The notes beneath the pieces are model-generated. The model saw nothing but the letters and a program-made list of their open reading frames with translations. It was not told the origin of the DNA and searched no databases. Below are positions 45,539 through 54,675 of a DNA stretch of 64,000 nt, in pieces. Within the stretch, counting starts at the first letter, position 1. Each line of letters starts with the position of its first letter. The position numbers and the translations under genes were made by a program. This stretch comes from Allokutzneria sp. NRRL B-24872 (GTDB lineage Bacteria; Actinomycetota; Actinomycetes; Mycobacteriales; Pseudonocardiaceae), in contig NZ_MUMH01000043.1 in NCBI RefSeq assembly GCF_002155965.1, forward strand, positions 56,039 to 120,038, given 5' to 3'.

Positions 45539-46134
45539 TCAGGAGACCAGGCCGCGCCGGAAGCCGTGGGCGACTGCTGGGCACGGTCGCGGACGCCGAG
45601 CTTGCGGAACAAGCGGCGCGCGTGGGTCTTGACCGTGTCCTCGGACAGGTAGAGCTCGCGGCCGATCTGGCCGTTGCTCTTGCCCTGGCTCATCCCGCGC
45701 AGCACCTGGAGCTCCCGCTCGGTGAGCTGGACCCCCGGGTCGGAGGGCTGGCGCGGGGCGGGGACGGAGGTGCTGGCGAGCGTGTGCGCCAGCGCGGCGA
45801 CCAGTTCCGGACGCGAGGCGTCCCACCTCAGGTAGCCACGTGCCCCTCCAGCGATGGCGGCCGCGATGCTTCCGGCGTCGTCAGGAGCGCCGAAAACGAT
45901 CACGTTCGCCTGCGGGTGGGCGGAGACGAGCCGACGAGTTGCCTCGACGCCCGTCGGAACAGCGCGTTGAGTTCCCACCAGGACGACGTCGACTGCCTGC
46001 CGTGAGAAGCGCGCGAGCAGCTCATCACCGTGAGCCACACAATCGATGCGACTCACACCGGGGACAGCCGACATCACGCGGGTGAGACCCTCCCGGACGC
46101 TGCGCCGGTCATCACAGATCAGGACCGTCGTCAC
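45539..46134 (-). CDS. Atypical LuxR-type response regulator with an apparent frameshift near its 3' end
   Basis: A GTG start at 46134 gives MTTVLICDDRRSVREGLTRVM, a receiver domain with the acidic pair. The expected phospho-acceptor Asp is Gly (VDVVLVGTQRA), so phosphorylation is unlikely. The LuxR helix-turn-helix is intact (LTERELQVLRGMSQGKSNGQIGRELYLSEDTVKTHARRLFRKLGVRDRAQ). After that Gln the frame shifts: one base is missing near 45571-45580, and the next frame supplies VAHGFRRGLVS and a TGA at 45541-45539, the usual ending. Read without correction, the frame runs on for ~270 meaningless codons through sigD. It overlaps the upstream TPR-like gene by 23 bp. Confidence 0.75.
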
Positions 46135-47155
46135 GGGAACCCCTTCCTACAGCCGAGTGACGTTCAACATCCCTATCGGACGCTTCGAGCCGAACCTTGA
46201 CACGATCCGGTGCTTTATCCGTCAAGAAATTCGTCCACTCGTTCGTGGCACTCCGGTCACCGGAACGGAGCAACCACGAGGGTAGCCACGGAGAGGCCGG
46301 GAGCAGCTCGGCCTCACGTGCCGCGCAACCTGCGATGACGTGCGACAACGCGCTCCTGGCCAGCCCGTTCCAGTGTTCCCGCTCGACGGGGACGGCCGTC
46401 GCCAGGACGAGTGCCGAGGGCCACGCGAGTGACGCGAGTCTCAGCTCCCACGTCCGGGCTACCACCTTTCGGAGCAGCGGAACGGCCTCCGATGAGCCCA
46501 GAGTGTTCAGGGCGACCCCGAGAACGATCTCCGTCTTGAGGTGGTGACGTAACGAATCCAGGGTCGACAGAAGATGAAACCCTTTTTGAGCCTCGTTCAG
46601 CGCGCGGTGTGGATCATCACCGGCGAGCGCCAGCTCGGCCGCCACCCAGCGCAACCGCAGCCGCCCGCGCCAGCCGAGCGGGCGCTCCCGGAAGGCTTCC
46701 TCCGCCCGGGCGTGCAGGCGCCGCGCCAGGATTAGCCCGCCGAGGCCGAGCGCGTCGGCGGCCAGCCCGAGCCGCGCGTCCAGCTCGGCCCCCGCCGCGT
46801 CCACGTCGTCCGGGTCGGTCTCCCCCGCCTCCCGAGCGCCGAGGACGAGCGCGAGCGCCCGTGCGTCGAGATCGCGGGCGGGACCGTGGCAGCCGACCTG
46901 GCGGTGGTGCGAGGCGAGGGTGCTCGCGGCGAGCGAGGCGAACAGCGGATCGCGATCATGTCCTTTTACTAAGGGGGCCAGCGCGGTGGCCGCCGCCGCG
47001 TAGGAGCCCTGGCCGCCGAGCGCCACCCCCGCGAGCCAACGCCGTCGCCGATCGGCGCTGCGGGCGGCGCCGTGCACGTCCGCGTCGGGGTGGGCGCCGA
47101 AGGCCGCGTCGCGGAGGTGCACCCGGCGCGGAGGCACCTCTGGGCGCTCAGGCAC
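46112..47155 (-). CDS. Helical repeat (TPR-like) protein of unknown function
   Basis: 347 residues, GTG start overlapping the MerR-type gene stop by 8 bases; its end overlaps the response-regulator start by 23 bases. The sequence is rich in Ala/Leu/Arg helices with repeat-like pairs such as WLAGVALGGQGSYAAAATALAPLV near 38 and AAELALAGDDPHRALNEAQKGFHLL near 180, so a tetratricopeptide-like scaffold is likely. There is no membrane segment or catalytic motif. The three-gene overlap MerR - TPR - regulator argues that it works with these transcription factors. Confidence 0.6.
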   Translation of the reverse strand: MPERPEVPPRRVHLRDAAFGAHPDADVHGAARSADRRRRWLAGVALGGQGSYAAAATALAPLVKGHDRDPLFASLAASTLASHHRQVGCHGPARDLDARALALVLGAREAGETDPDDVDAAGAELDARLGLAADALGLGGLILARRLHARAEEAFRERPLGWRGRLRLRWVAAELALAGDDPHRALNEAQKGFHLLSTLDSLRHHLKTEIVLGVALNTLGSSEAVPLLRKVVARTWELRLASLAWPSALVLATAVPVEREHWNGLARSALSHVIAGCAAREAELLPASPWLPSWLLRSGDRSATNEWTNFLTDKAPDRVKVRLEASDRDVERHSAVGRGSRDDGPDL

Positions 47156-48290
47156 CCGGGATGACGGCGCGGACGATGCGCTCGGTGCCGCTGCTCAGGT
47201 CGTCGAGGTGCTGCACGTGCCGGGGCAGGTCGATCGCGGCCCAGCCCGGACCGCCGACGAACAGCCGCGTCCGCTGCCGCGTCTTCGGGAGCGCGTCGAA
47301 GACCGAGGCGTCGGCGTTGCGCGGCAGGTGCGCCCAGAGCACCACGGCGGCGGGGGCGAGCCTGCGCGCGGCGGCGACCAGGGCGTCGACGGGCAGGGAG
47401 GCGCCGAGCCTGCGCACCGAGACCCCGTTGAGCGCGAGCGAACAGGACAGTGGGTAGAGAGGAAGGCTGTGCTGCTCCTCCGGGACGCACGCGAGCAGGA
47501 CCGGCCGCGGGTTGCGGGGCGGCGGGGCCAGGGCGATCACCCGGCTGAGCGCCACGATGATCTCCTCGCTGAGCAGCCGCTCGATCTCCACACCGACCCC
47601 GGCGTGCTCCCAGCGCTCCGCCAGCGCGCACAGCACCGGCCGGATGACCTCGTCCCAGGTGGACACGACGCCGTCCTCGGCCAGTGCCTTCGCGAGGACC
47701 TGCTGGATGGCGTCGGCGTCCATGGCCAGCGCGGCCCGGCTCAGCCCGCGCGCGGTGCGACTGGCCCCGGGCAGCTTCAGCCCGCGCCCGCCCTGACGCC
47801 CCCGGTCACCGCCCAGTGAGCCGCCGTCGCCCCCGCTGATCAACAGGGGCGGGTTCTCGTCGTCCTCGTACTCGTAGTCCTCGGCCGCTCCGCTGCGCCC
47901 ACCGCTGACGAGCAGCTCGATGCCGACCGGGCGCGCGGCGACCTGCTCGACCCTGGCGGGGGCGGCGGGCAGCTGGACGCTGAGCGCGTAGCGGGCGGCG
48001 TCGGCGGGTGAGGCCCCGCGCAGCAGCGCCCGCTGCATCAGCTCCAGCCGCGCGATGTCCTTGGTGCCGTACCGGCGGTGCCTGCCGCTGGTGTGGCCGC
48101 TCGGTCCGAGTCCGTACCGCCGGTCCCACGTCCGCAGCGTCGCGGGGGCCACGCCGAGCCTGCTGGCCACCGCCGCGACCGTCAGCCGCGGCTCCTCGTG
48201 CGCGCCATCGGAACAGGCGCCCGCGAAGTCCTCCAGCCCGGCTTGAAATGCGGCCCCGAGGGGTACACCGCGCCCAGGCTGAATCGTCAC
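47148..48290 (-). CDS. MerR-family regulator with B12-fold C-terminal domain
   Basis: 380 residues, GTG start. The N-terminal MerR winged helix reads LTVAAVASRLGVAPATLRTWDRRYGLGPSGHTSGRHRRY near 35-75. After a Gly/acidic linker (VSGGRSGAAEDYEYEDDEN) comes a four-helix bundle (~200-260) and a cobalamin-type Rossmann region with VPEEQHSLPLYPLSCSLALNGVSVRRLGASLP near 280, resembling CarH/LitR light- or B12-sensing regulators. The histidine of EEQH corresponds to the EHH/GDFH-type region, but whether B12 binds cannot be settled by eye. It heads the overlapping three-gene unit and may regulate it. Confidence 0.82.
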   Translation of the reverse strand: MTIQPGRGVPLGAAFQAGLEDFAGACSDGAHEEPRLTVAAVASRLGVAPATLRTWDRRYGLGPSGHTSGRHRRYGTKDIARLELMQRALLRGASPADAARYALSVQLPAAPARVEQVAARPVGIELLVSGGRSGAAEDYEYEDDENPPLLISGGDGGSLGGDRGRQGGRGLKLPGASRTARGLSRAALAMDADAIQQVLAKALAEDGVVSTWDEVIRPVLCALAERWEHAGVGVEIERLLSEEIIVALSRVIALAPPPRNPRPVLLACVPEEQHSLPLYPLSCSLALNGVSVRRLGASLPVDALVAAARRLAPAAVVLWAHLPRNADASVFDALPKTRQRTRLFVGGPGWAAIDLPRHVQHLDDLSSGTERIVRAVIPGA

Positions 48291-48376
48291 GACGCAAATG
48301 TTCCGGCTCCATCACCCGGACGGCAACCCGGATCGTGATCTCAAGGTCGTCACCAGGGGCGCTTGGTCACCCGCAG

Positions 48377-48432
48377 TTGAACAAGGTATGACGCGAAAGG
48401 TTATTGAACAAGTTTTGACTCGGTTCTACGGT
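48377..48432 (+). promoter_or_regulatory. Tandem TTGAACAAG elements, probable double promoter of the whiB gene
   Basis: TTGAACAAG occurs at 48377-48385 and 48404-48412, 27 bp apart. The second can be a -35 (TTGAAC) with TACGGT at 48427-48432, spacing 17; the first pairs less well with GTTATT at 48400-48405. Start codon of whiB is at 48500. The rest of 48291-48499 shows no gene. Confidence 0.45.
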
Positions 48433-48499
48433 TGACCCAGCACCGTGCGGGAAAGACCAAGGCAGCACAACCCAGACTTTGGTGAGGAGGCGGTCGGCG

Positions 48500-48805
48500 A
48501 TGGCGGACACTCGGCGACTTCCGGGGCCCAACGCGGACCTGTGGGACTGGCAGCTGGAAGGTTCGTGCCGCGGCATGGACAGCGCGTTCTTCTTCCATCC
48601 CGACGGTGAACGAGGACCAGCACGATCACGGCGCGAGGCCAGGGCGAAAGCCGTGTGCCAGCGCTGTCCCGTGCTCGACATGTGTCGCAAGCACGCGCTC
48701 GCCGTGCAGGAGCCCTACGGCATCTGGGGCGGCATGTCGGAATCGGAGCGCGAGACGATCATCAGTGCCCGTCGGCGCAAGATCGCGCTGGCACCCACCG
48801 CCTGA
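48500..48805 (+). CDS. WhiB-family iron-sulfur regulator (WhiB3/WhiD-like)
   Basis: 101 residues from the ATG at 48500, with GAGGAGG upstream. Four Cys ligands for a 4Fe-4S cluster are present: GSCRGMD, then CQRCPVLDMC with C-x2-C-x5-C spacing, followed by the turn GIWGGMSE and a basic end ARRRKIA. The position between sigD and groEL1 is that of whiB3 (Rv3416) in M. tuberculosis, which senses redox state and binds SigA. Same role is inferred. A bidirectional terminator follows. Confidence 0.9.
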   Translation: MADTRRLPGPNADLWDWQLEGSCRGMDSAFFFHPDGERGPARSRREARAKAVCQRCPVLDMCRKHALAVQEPYGIWGGMSESERETIISARRRKIALAPTA

Positions 48806-48845
48806 CGCGGTGCCCCAGCCTTCTCACCAGGCTGCCCGAAACGAG

Positions 48846-48880
48846 GAAGAGGCCGGACGCCCAGGGCGTCCGGCCTCTTC
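48846..48880. terminator. Bidirectional terminator between whiB and groEL1
   Basis: GAAGAGGCCGGACGCCC and GGGCGTCCGGCCTCTTC are perfect 17-bp arms around one base; the real hairpin would open 1-2 pairs. TTTG follows on the plus strand. Confidence 0.85.
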
Positions 48881-48905
48881 TTTGTCCGTTACGGCTCAAC
48901 TACCG

Positions 48906-50621
<1,716 letters not shown>

Positions 50622-50638
50622 CTAGTGGTGCGGCGACG

Positions 50639-50950
50639 TCACTTCTCGATGACGGCCAGCACGTCGCGAGCCGAGAGGATCAGGTACTCCTCGCCGTTGT
50701 ACTTGACCTCGGTGCCGCCGTACTTGGAGTAGATGACGGTGTCACCCACGTTGACGTCCAGCGGGACGCGGTTGCCCTTGTCGTCGATGCGGCCGGGGCC
50801 CACGGCGAGGACAGCGCCCTCCTGGGGCTTCTCCTTCGCCGTGTCCGGGATGACGAGGCCCGACGCGGTCGTCGTCTCGGGCTCGCTCGCCTGGACGACG
50901 ATCTTGTCCTCGAGCGGCTTGATGTTCACCTTGACGTTCACGCTCGTCAC
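50639..50950 (-). CDS. groES: GroES, 10-kDa co-chaperonin
   Basis: 103 residues from the GTG at 50950, 7 bases after GGAGG. Family features: [35 protein letters not shown] with the mobile loop at [14 protein letters not shown], and [20 protein letters not shown] at the end. An upstream in-frame extension to 51079 would run through the CIRCE operator and is rejected. groES precedes groEL1 by 107 bp, on the same strand. Confidence 0.96.
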   Translation of the reverse strand: MTSVNVKVNIKPLEDKIVVQASEPETTTASGLVIPDTAKEKPQEGAVLAVGPGRIDDKGNRVPLDVNVGDTVIYSKYGGTEVKYNGEEYLILSARDVLAVIEK

Positions 50951-51045
50951 GGTGTGACCTCCACGGTCTTGAAAGCGTTGGCAGGTACCGGACGGCACCT
51001 GCTGTCCCGCCGTCGCGGGTGCCGGGGCAGGTCGGCGCCGTGCGA

Positions 51046-51070
51046 TTGGCACTCTACCCACGAGAGTGCC
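51046..51070 (-). promoter_or_regulatory. CIRCE element (HrcA operator) of groESL
   Basis: TGGCACTC-N9-GAGTGCCA, the CIRCE form with arms of 8 bp and the required 9-bp spacer, 96 bp upstream of the groES start. HrcA repression with heat induction is the established function. Confidence 0.88.
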
Positions 51071-51225
51071 AGCGCTCAACGTCAGGGCCGCGATTTTCCC
51101 GCTCCCGACATGGCTAGCACCGGCTCCCGACGGGGGTCAACACCCCAGAACGGCGGTGTGTTCCCAGGACGTCCGCGCTGGTCAGGATGGGTTCGACCGC
51201 TCCCCCTGACCCGGAGGTAGACCCC

Positions 51226-51510
51226 ATGTCCAAGCTGCGCAGCGTCCTCACCGTAGCCGCCGCCACGGGCGCGCTGGCGCTCTCCGGCGGCGCGCTGGCC
51301 TCCGCCGCGCCCATCACCAACTGGTACGACGGCCAGGGCTTCAGCAGCATCAGCTCGCTGGCCGTGATGCAGGCGGAGAACGACGCGTACTGGCGCGCGA
51401 GCATCGGCGGGTACAGCCGCTTCCAGTGCTACCGCGTCGGCATCCCGCAGATCACGCAGACCGGCTCCAGCTACTGGGCGCGCGTCACCATCCTCTGCAA
51501 CCGCCCCTGA
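51226..51510 (+). CDS. Small secreted protein with one likely disulfide
   Basis: 94 residues from the ATG at 51226 with GGAGG 9 bases upstream. Signal peptide SVLTVAAATGALALSGGALASAA, cleavage after ASA, leaves a ~65-residue mature protein rich in Ser/Tyr with two Cys (FQCYR and TILCNRP). It is not related in pattern to the four paralogues downstream. Function unknown. A 13-bp hairpin ends it. The region 51071-51225 upstream is its promoter region, divergent from groES. Confidence 0.7.
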   Translation: MSKLRSVLTVAAATGALALSGGALASAAPITNWYDGQGFSSISSLAVMQAENDAYWRASIGGYSRFQCYRVGIPQITQTGSSYWARVTILCNRP

Positions 51511-51521
51511 GCGAGCGCTCG

Positions 51522-51557
51522 CCCTGATGGTTCCTCCCTGGCGCGGAACCATCAGGG
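51522..51557 (+). terminator. Terminator after the small secreted-protein gene
   Basis: CCCTGATGGTTCC (51522-51534) and GGAACCATCAGGG (51545-51557) are perfect 13-bp arms with a 10-base loop, 11 bases past the stop. Confidence 0.75.
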
Positions 51558-51602
51558 TGTCTTCCTGGCCAACCCCGCTCCGGCCGGGGTGGGATTCGGC
51601 CC

Positions 51603-53141
51603 ATGCGAGAGATCTCCCGGCGCGCGCTGATCGGCGGGCTCACCGCCCTCGGCGCGGTCACCCTCGGCGGAGCCGCCACCGCGGGCCCCGCGAACCCGTT
51701 CACCCTCGGTGTCGCGTCCGGCGATCCGTGCCCCGACGGCGTGGTCCTGTGGACCAGGCTCGCCCCGACCCCGCTCGCCGAGGACGGCATGGGCGGTATG
51801 GGCTCCCGCGCGGTCGAGGTGGAGTGGGAGCTGGCCGACGACGAGCGCTTCACCAGGATCGTCCGGCGCGGCGTCGAGACCGCGGTCCCCGAGCTGGGCC
51901 ACAGCGTGCACGTGGAGCTCGCCGGGCTCCGCCCCGGCCGCCCGTACCTCTACCGCTTTCGCGCGGACGGGCACCTCTCCCCCGCCGGGCGCACGAGGAC
52001 CGCGCCGTCCGCGCGTTCGGTCACCTCTCCGCTGACCATGTGCTTCGCCTCCTGCGCCCAGTACGAGCACGGCCACTTCACGGCCTACCGGCGGCTCGCG
52101 GAGGACTGCCCGGACCTGGTGCTGCACCTGGGCGACTACCAGTACGAGTACGCGCCGAACGTGTACGTGGCGCCCGGCGGGAACGTGCGGCACCACGTCG
52201 GTCCGGAGACCACGACGCTGGCGAACTACCGGCAGCGCTACGCCCAGTACAAGAGCGACCTCGACCTCCAGGCCGCGCACGCGGTGGCGCCGTGGGTGGT
52301 GGTGCTCGACGACCACGAGGTGGAGAACAACTGGGCGGGCACGGTGCCCGAGAAGCCGGACCCCGGGTTCGCGCTGCGCAGGAAGGCCGCTTTCCAGGCG
52401 TACTACGAGAACATGCCGCTGCGCCGCTCCGCGCTGCCGAGCGGGCCGGAGCTGCGGCTGTACCGGCGGATCGGCTGGGGCGGACTGGCCACCTTCCACA
52501 TGCTCGACACCCGGCAGTACCGCGACGACCAGGCATGCGGCGACGGCAAGAAGGACTGCCCCGAGCGGTTCGACCCGAAGCGGACGATCACCGGCGCGGA
52601 GCAGGAGGCGTGGCTGCTGGACGGGTTCCGCTCGTCACGGGCGCGCTGGGACGTCCTGGGGCAGCAGGTGTTCTTCTCCCAACTGGACTCCAAGCCCGGC
52701 GAGGGCGAGCTGAACAGCATGGACGCCTGGGACGGCTACGCCGCCAACCGGGACCGGATCGTGGACGGCTGGACCTCGGCGGGGGTGCGCAACGCGATCG
52801 TGCTGACCGGTGACGTGCACGCCGCGTGGGGCGCCAACGTGCACCAGAGGTGGAACGACCCGACCTCGCCGTCGGTCGGCGTCGAGCTGGTGACGAGCTC
52901 GATCAGCAGCGGCGGCGACGGGTCGGAAACGCGCGCCGACACCGAGGCCGTGCTCAAGGAGAATCCGCACATCCAGTTCTTCAATAATCGTCGCGGATAC
53001 GTGCGGACGCGGTTCACCGCACAGGAGGTCCAGGTGGACTACCGCGCGGTGCAGAAGGTGTCCACGCCAGGTGAGTCCATTCGGACGAAAGCCTCGTTCC
53101 GCATCGTGGACGGAATTCCGAAACTGTTCAGGAACGTTTAG
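51603..53141 (+). CDS. phoD: PhoD-family alkaline phosphatase, Tat-exported
   Basis: 512 residues. Tat motif SRRALIGGLTALGAV at the N-terminus, cleavage near AATAGP. The N-terminal PhoD domain begins FTLGVASGDPCPDGVVLWTRL. Metal-binding residues typical of PhoD are visible: CFASCAQYE near 142, HLGDYQYEY near 176, LDDHEVENNW near 237, and GDVHAAWG near 402. The enzyme hydrolyses phosphate mono- or diesters outside the cell with Ca/Fe. ATG at 51603. No Pho box was identified. It is 72 bp upstream of the four-gene paralogue array; co-expression is possible. Confidence 0.92.
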   Translation: MREISRRALIGGLTALGAVTLGGAATAGPANPFTLGVASGDPCPDGVVLWTRLAPTPLAEDGMGGMGSRAVEVEWELADDERFTRIVRRGVETAVPELGHSVHVELAGLRPGRPYLYRFRADGHLSPAGRTRTAPSARSVTSPLTMCFASCAQYEHGHFTAYRRLAEDCPDLVLHLGDYQYEYAPNVYVAPGGNVRHHVGPETTTLANYRQRYAQYKSDLDLQAAHAVAPWVVVLDDHEVENNWAGTVPEKPDPGFALRRKAAFQAYYENMPLRRSALPSGPELRLYRRIGWGGLATFHMLDTRQYRDDQACGDGKKDCPERFDPKRTITGAEQEAWLLDGFRSSRARWDVLGQQVFFSQLDSKPGEGELNSMDAWDGYAANRDRIVDGWTSAGVRNAIVLTGDVHAAWGANVHQRWNDPTSPSVGVELVTSSISSGGDGSETRADTEAVLKENPHIQFFNNRRGYVRTRFTAQEVQVDYRAVQKVSTPGESIRTKASFRIVDGIPKLFRNV

Positions 53142-53213
53142 CCGAGCGTCAGCCCGCTTCACGGTCGCCTCATTAACTTCACGCGCGAAACGATTCTGAC
53201 GCGTGGGAGACCT

Positions 53214-53588
53214 GTGAAAATCGGAAGAATCCTCGGAACGGCCGCGCTCGCGCTGGGAATGGCGCTCGTGACGGTGCCCAGCGCGAGCGCGGTCAACAAC
53301 CCCAAGTTGTCCTGCTACAAGAAGGTCTTCTGTCAGCTGGAGTTCGGCGGGTTCCCCGGCGGCACGCTCGCCGTCGACGCGGACGCGCTCAACGGCCCCA
53401 ACATGAAGATCCTGCTGATCCTGCTGCGCGTGCAGACCGAGACCGGGCACAAGTGCGTCACCGAGTTCTGGGCAGCCGAGCCGGCCCGATCCTGGTTGTG
53501 CCACAACATGCCGCCCGGCAAGATCCGGGTCACCACGACCGAGGCGTACGTCAACGAGTACGACTTTCACGTAGGAGCGCGTTGGTGA
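53214..53588 (+). CDS. Secreted 4-Cys paralogue 1 of a four-gene array
   Basis: 124 residues, GTG start with GGGAGA upstream. Signal peptide ends TVPSASA (cleavage after ASA). Mature part (~98 residues) has the array pattern: Cys-x5-Cys near the start (SCYKKVFC), FGGFPGGTLAVDADALNGP, Cys in GHKCVTEFW, EPARSWLCHN, and the end VGARW. Copy 1 is the most divergent (WAAEPARSW replaces WVNDPPRSW of the others). The Trp-stop TGGTGA overlaps the GTG of copy 2. Fold and target unknown; a secreted beta-rich disulfide protein is inferred. Confidence 0.75.
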   Translation: MKIGRILGTAALALGMALVTVPSASAVNNPKLSCYKKVFCQLEFGGFPGGTLAVDADALNGPNMKILLILLRVQTETGHKCVTEFWAAEPARSWLCHNMPPGKIRVTTTEAYVNEYDFHVGARW

Positions 53589-53944
53589 AAATCGGAAAAT
53601 CATTCGCTGTCGTCGCGGTCGCCATCGCGATGGTGTTCGCCGCGACTCCCAGCGCATTCGCGGGCGGGAGCAACCGGAGCTGCGGGTACGACCACATCTG
53701 CAGGCTCGAGGGCGGGGGTTTTCCCGGCGGCACGGTCAGCATCGACGTGGACGTGATCGGCGGCGCGAACCGGCTCGTCGAGTGGCGGTACAAGGGCGAC
53801 AACGGGTTCCGGTGCGGCACCACGTTCTGGGTGAACGACCCGCCGAAGTCCTGGGTATGCCACGGCGCGGACCCGGGCGGCTACCGGCTCATCGTCTCCG
53901 ACACCGAGTACCACGACGGCTACCGGCTCGGGATCAGGTGGTGA
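53585..53944 (+). CDS. Secreted 4-Cys paralogue 2
   Basis: 119 residues, GTG start overlapping the copy-1 stop by 4 bases. Signal peptide VVAVAIAMVFAATPSAFA, cleavage after AFA. The mature part reads SCGYDHICRLEGGGFPGGTVSIDVDVIGG, then RCGTTFWVNDPPKSWVCHG and the end LGIRW, with the same four Cys positions as copies 1, 3 and 4. Not recognised as a known family. Translation depends on coupling, since no separate ribosome site is needed or strong. Confidence 0.75.
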   Translation: MKIGKSFAVVAVAIAMVFAATPSAFAGGSNRSCGYDHICRLEGGGFPGGTVSIDVDVIGGANRLVEWRYKGDNGFRCGTTFWVNDPPKSWVCHGADPGGYRLIVSDTEYHDGYRLGIRW

Positions 53945-54303
53945 GCGGCGTGCTGAAGAAATCCATCGCGGCCGTGCTCGCGATCGGCATCGCGCTCGTG
54001 ACCACGCCCAGTGCGAGCGCGGGGGGCCGCAGCAAGACCTGCACGTCGGACCGGGCCTGCCTGGTCGACGGGTACGACTTCCCCGGCGGCACGCTGAGCA
54101 TCGACGCGGACGTCGTCGGCGGACCGAACACCGTCGTGCACATGCGCTACAAGGGCGATCACGGCGAGCGCTGCGTCGCCGACTTCTGGGTGAACGACCC
54201 GCCCCGCTCCTGGGTGTGCCACAACGTGCACCCGGGGCACTACCGCGTGGTCATCGACGCACCGGACGGGCACGACGTGCTCGTGGTGGGCGTCCGCTGG
54301 TGA
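53941..54303 (+). CDS. Secreted 4-Cys paralogue 3
   Basis: 120 residues, GTG start overlapping the copy-2 stop by 4 bases; a second in-frame GTG (53950) is also possible. Signal peptide with IALVTTPSASA. Mature segments: CTSDRACLVDGYDFPGGTLSIDADVVGGP, RCVADFWVNDPPRSWVCHN, and the end VVGVRW. Copies 2 and 3 are the most alike in the mature domain. Function unknown; expected in the cell wall or medium. Confidence 0.75.
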   Translation: MSGVLKKSIAAVLAIGIALVTTPSASAGGRSKTCTSDRACLVDGYDFPGGTLSIDADVVGGPNTVVHMRYKGDHGERCVADFWVNDPPRSWVCHNVHPGHYRVVIDAPDGHDVLVVGVRW

Positions 54304-54671
54304 GGGCTCTCGGGAAGTCCGCCGCGACGGCGGTCCTCGCGCTCGGCATGGCGTTGGTGACCGTGCCCAGCGCGAGCGCCGGGGGCAACAGCAAGACCTG
54401 CAACGGTTCCGGTGGTCACTGCCTCCTCACCGGGAGCGGTTTCCCCGGGTACACCGGACACGTCGACATCGACGTCATCGGCGGAGAGAACGTCTCCGTG
54501 CACTGGGTCTTCAGGACCGGTCTCCGACGCTGCGAGGGCAACGTGCGGGTCAACGACCCCGCCAGCTCGTGGACCTGCACCACCATGTCGGCGCCGCACC
54601 CCGGCGACTACGCCGTCGAGGTGTTCAGCAGCAGCAGCCACAGGACGATCAAGGTCGGCCTGCGCTGGTGA
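54300..54671 (+). CDS. Secreted 4-Cys paralogue 4
   Basis: 123 residues, GTG start overlapping the copy-3 stop by 4 bases. Signal peptide contains LALGMALVTVPSASA, identical over 15 residues to copy 1, which points to recent duplication or conversion. Mature segments: CNGSGGHCLLTGSGFPGYTGHVDIDVIGGE, RCEGNVRVNDPASSWTCTT and the end VGLRW. The first Cys pair is spaced more widely than in copies 1-3. The array ends 4 bp before the convergent tsaD stop, leaving no room for a terminator. Confidence 0.75.
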   Translation: MRALGKSAATAVLALGMALVTVPSASAGGNSKTCNGSGGHCLLTGSGFPGYTGHVDIDVIGGENVSVHWVFRTGLRRCEGNVRVNDPASSWTCTTMSAPHPGDYAVEVFSSSSHRTIKVGLRW

Positions 54672-54675
54672 GGGC

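Noticed and set aside
44728..46134. 468-codon open frame from the response regulator through sigD
   Set aside because: After 45571 the frame is a shadow of sigD and crosses a terminator; a frameshift near 45575 explains it better.
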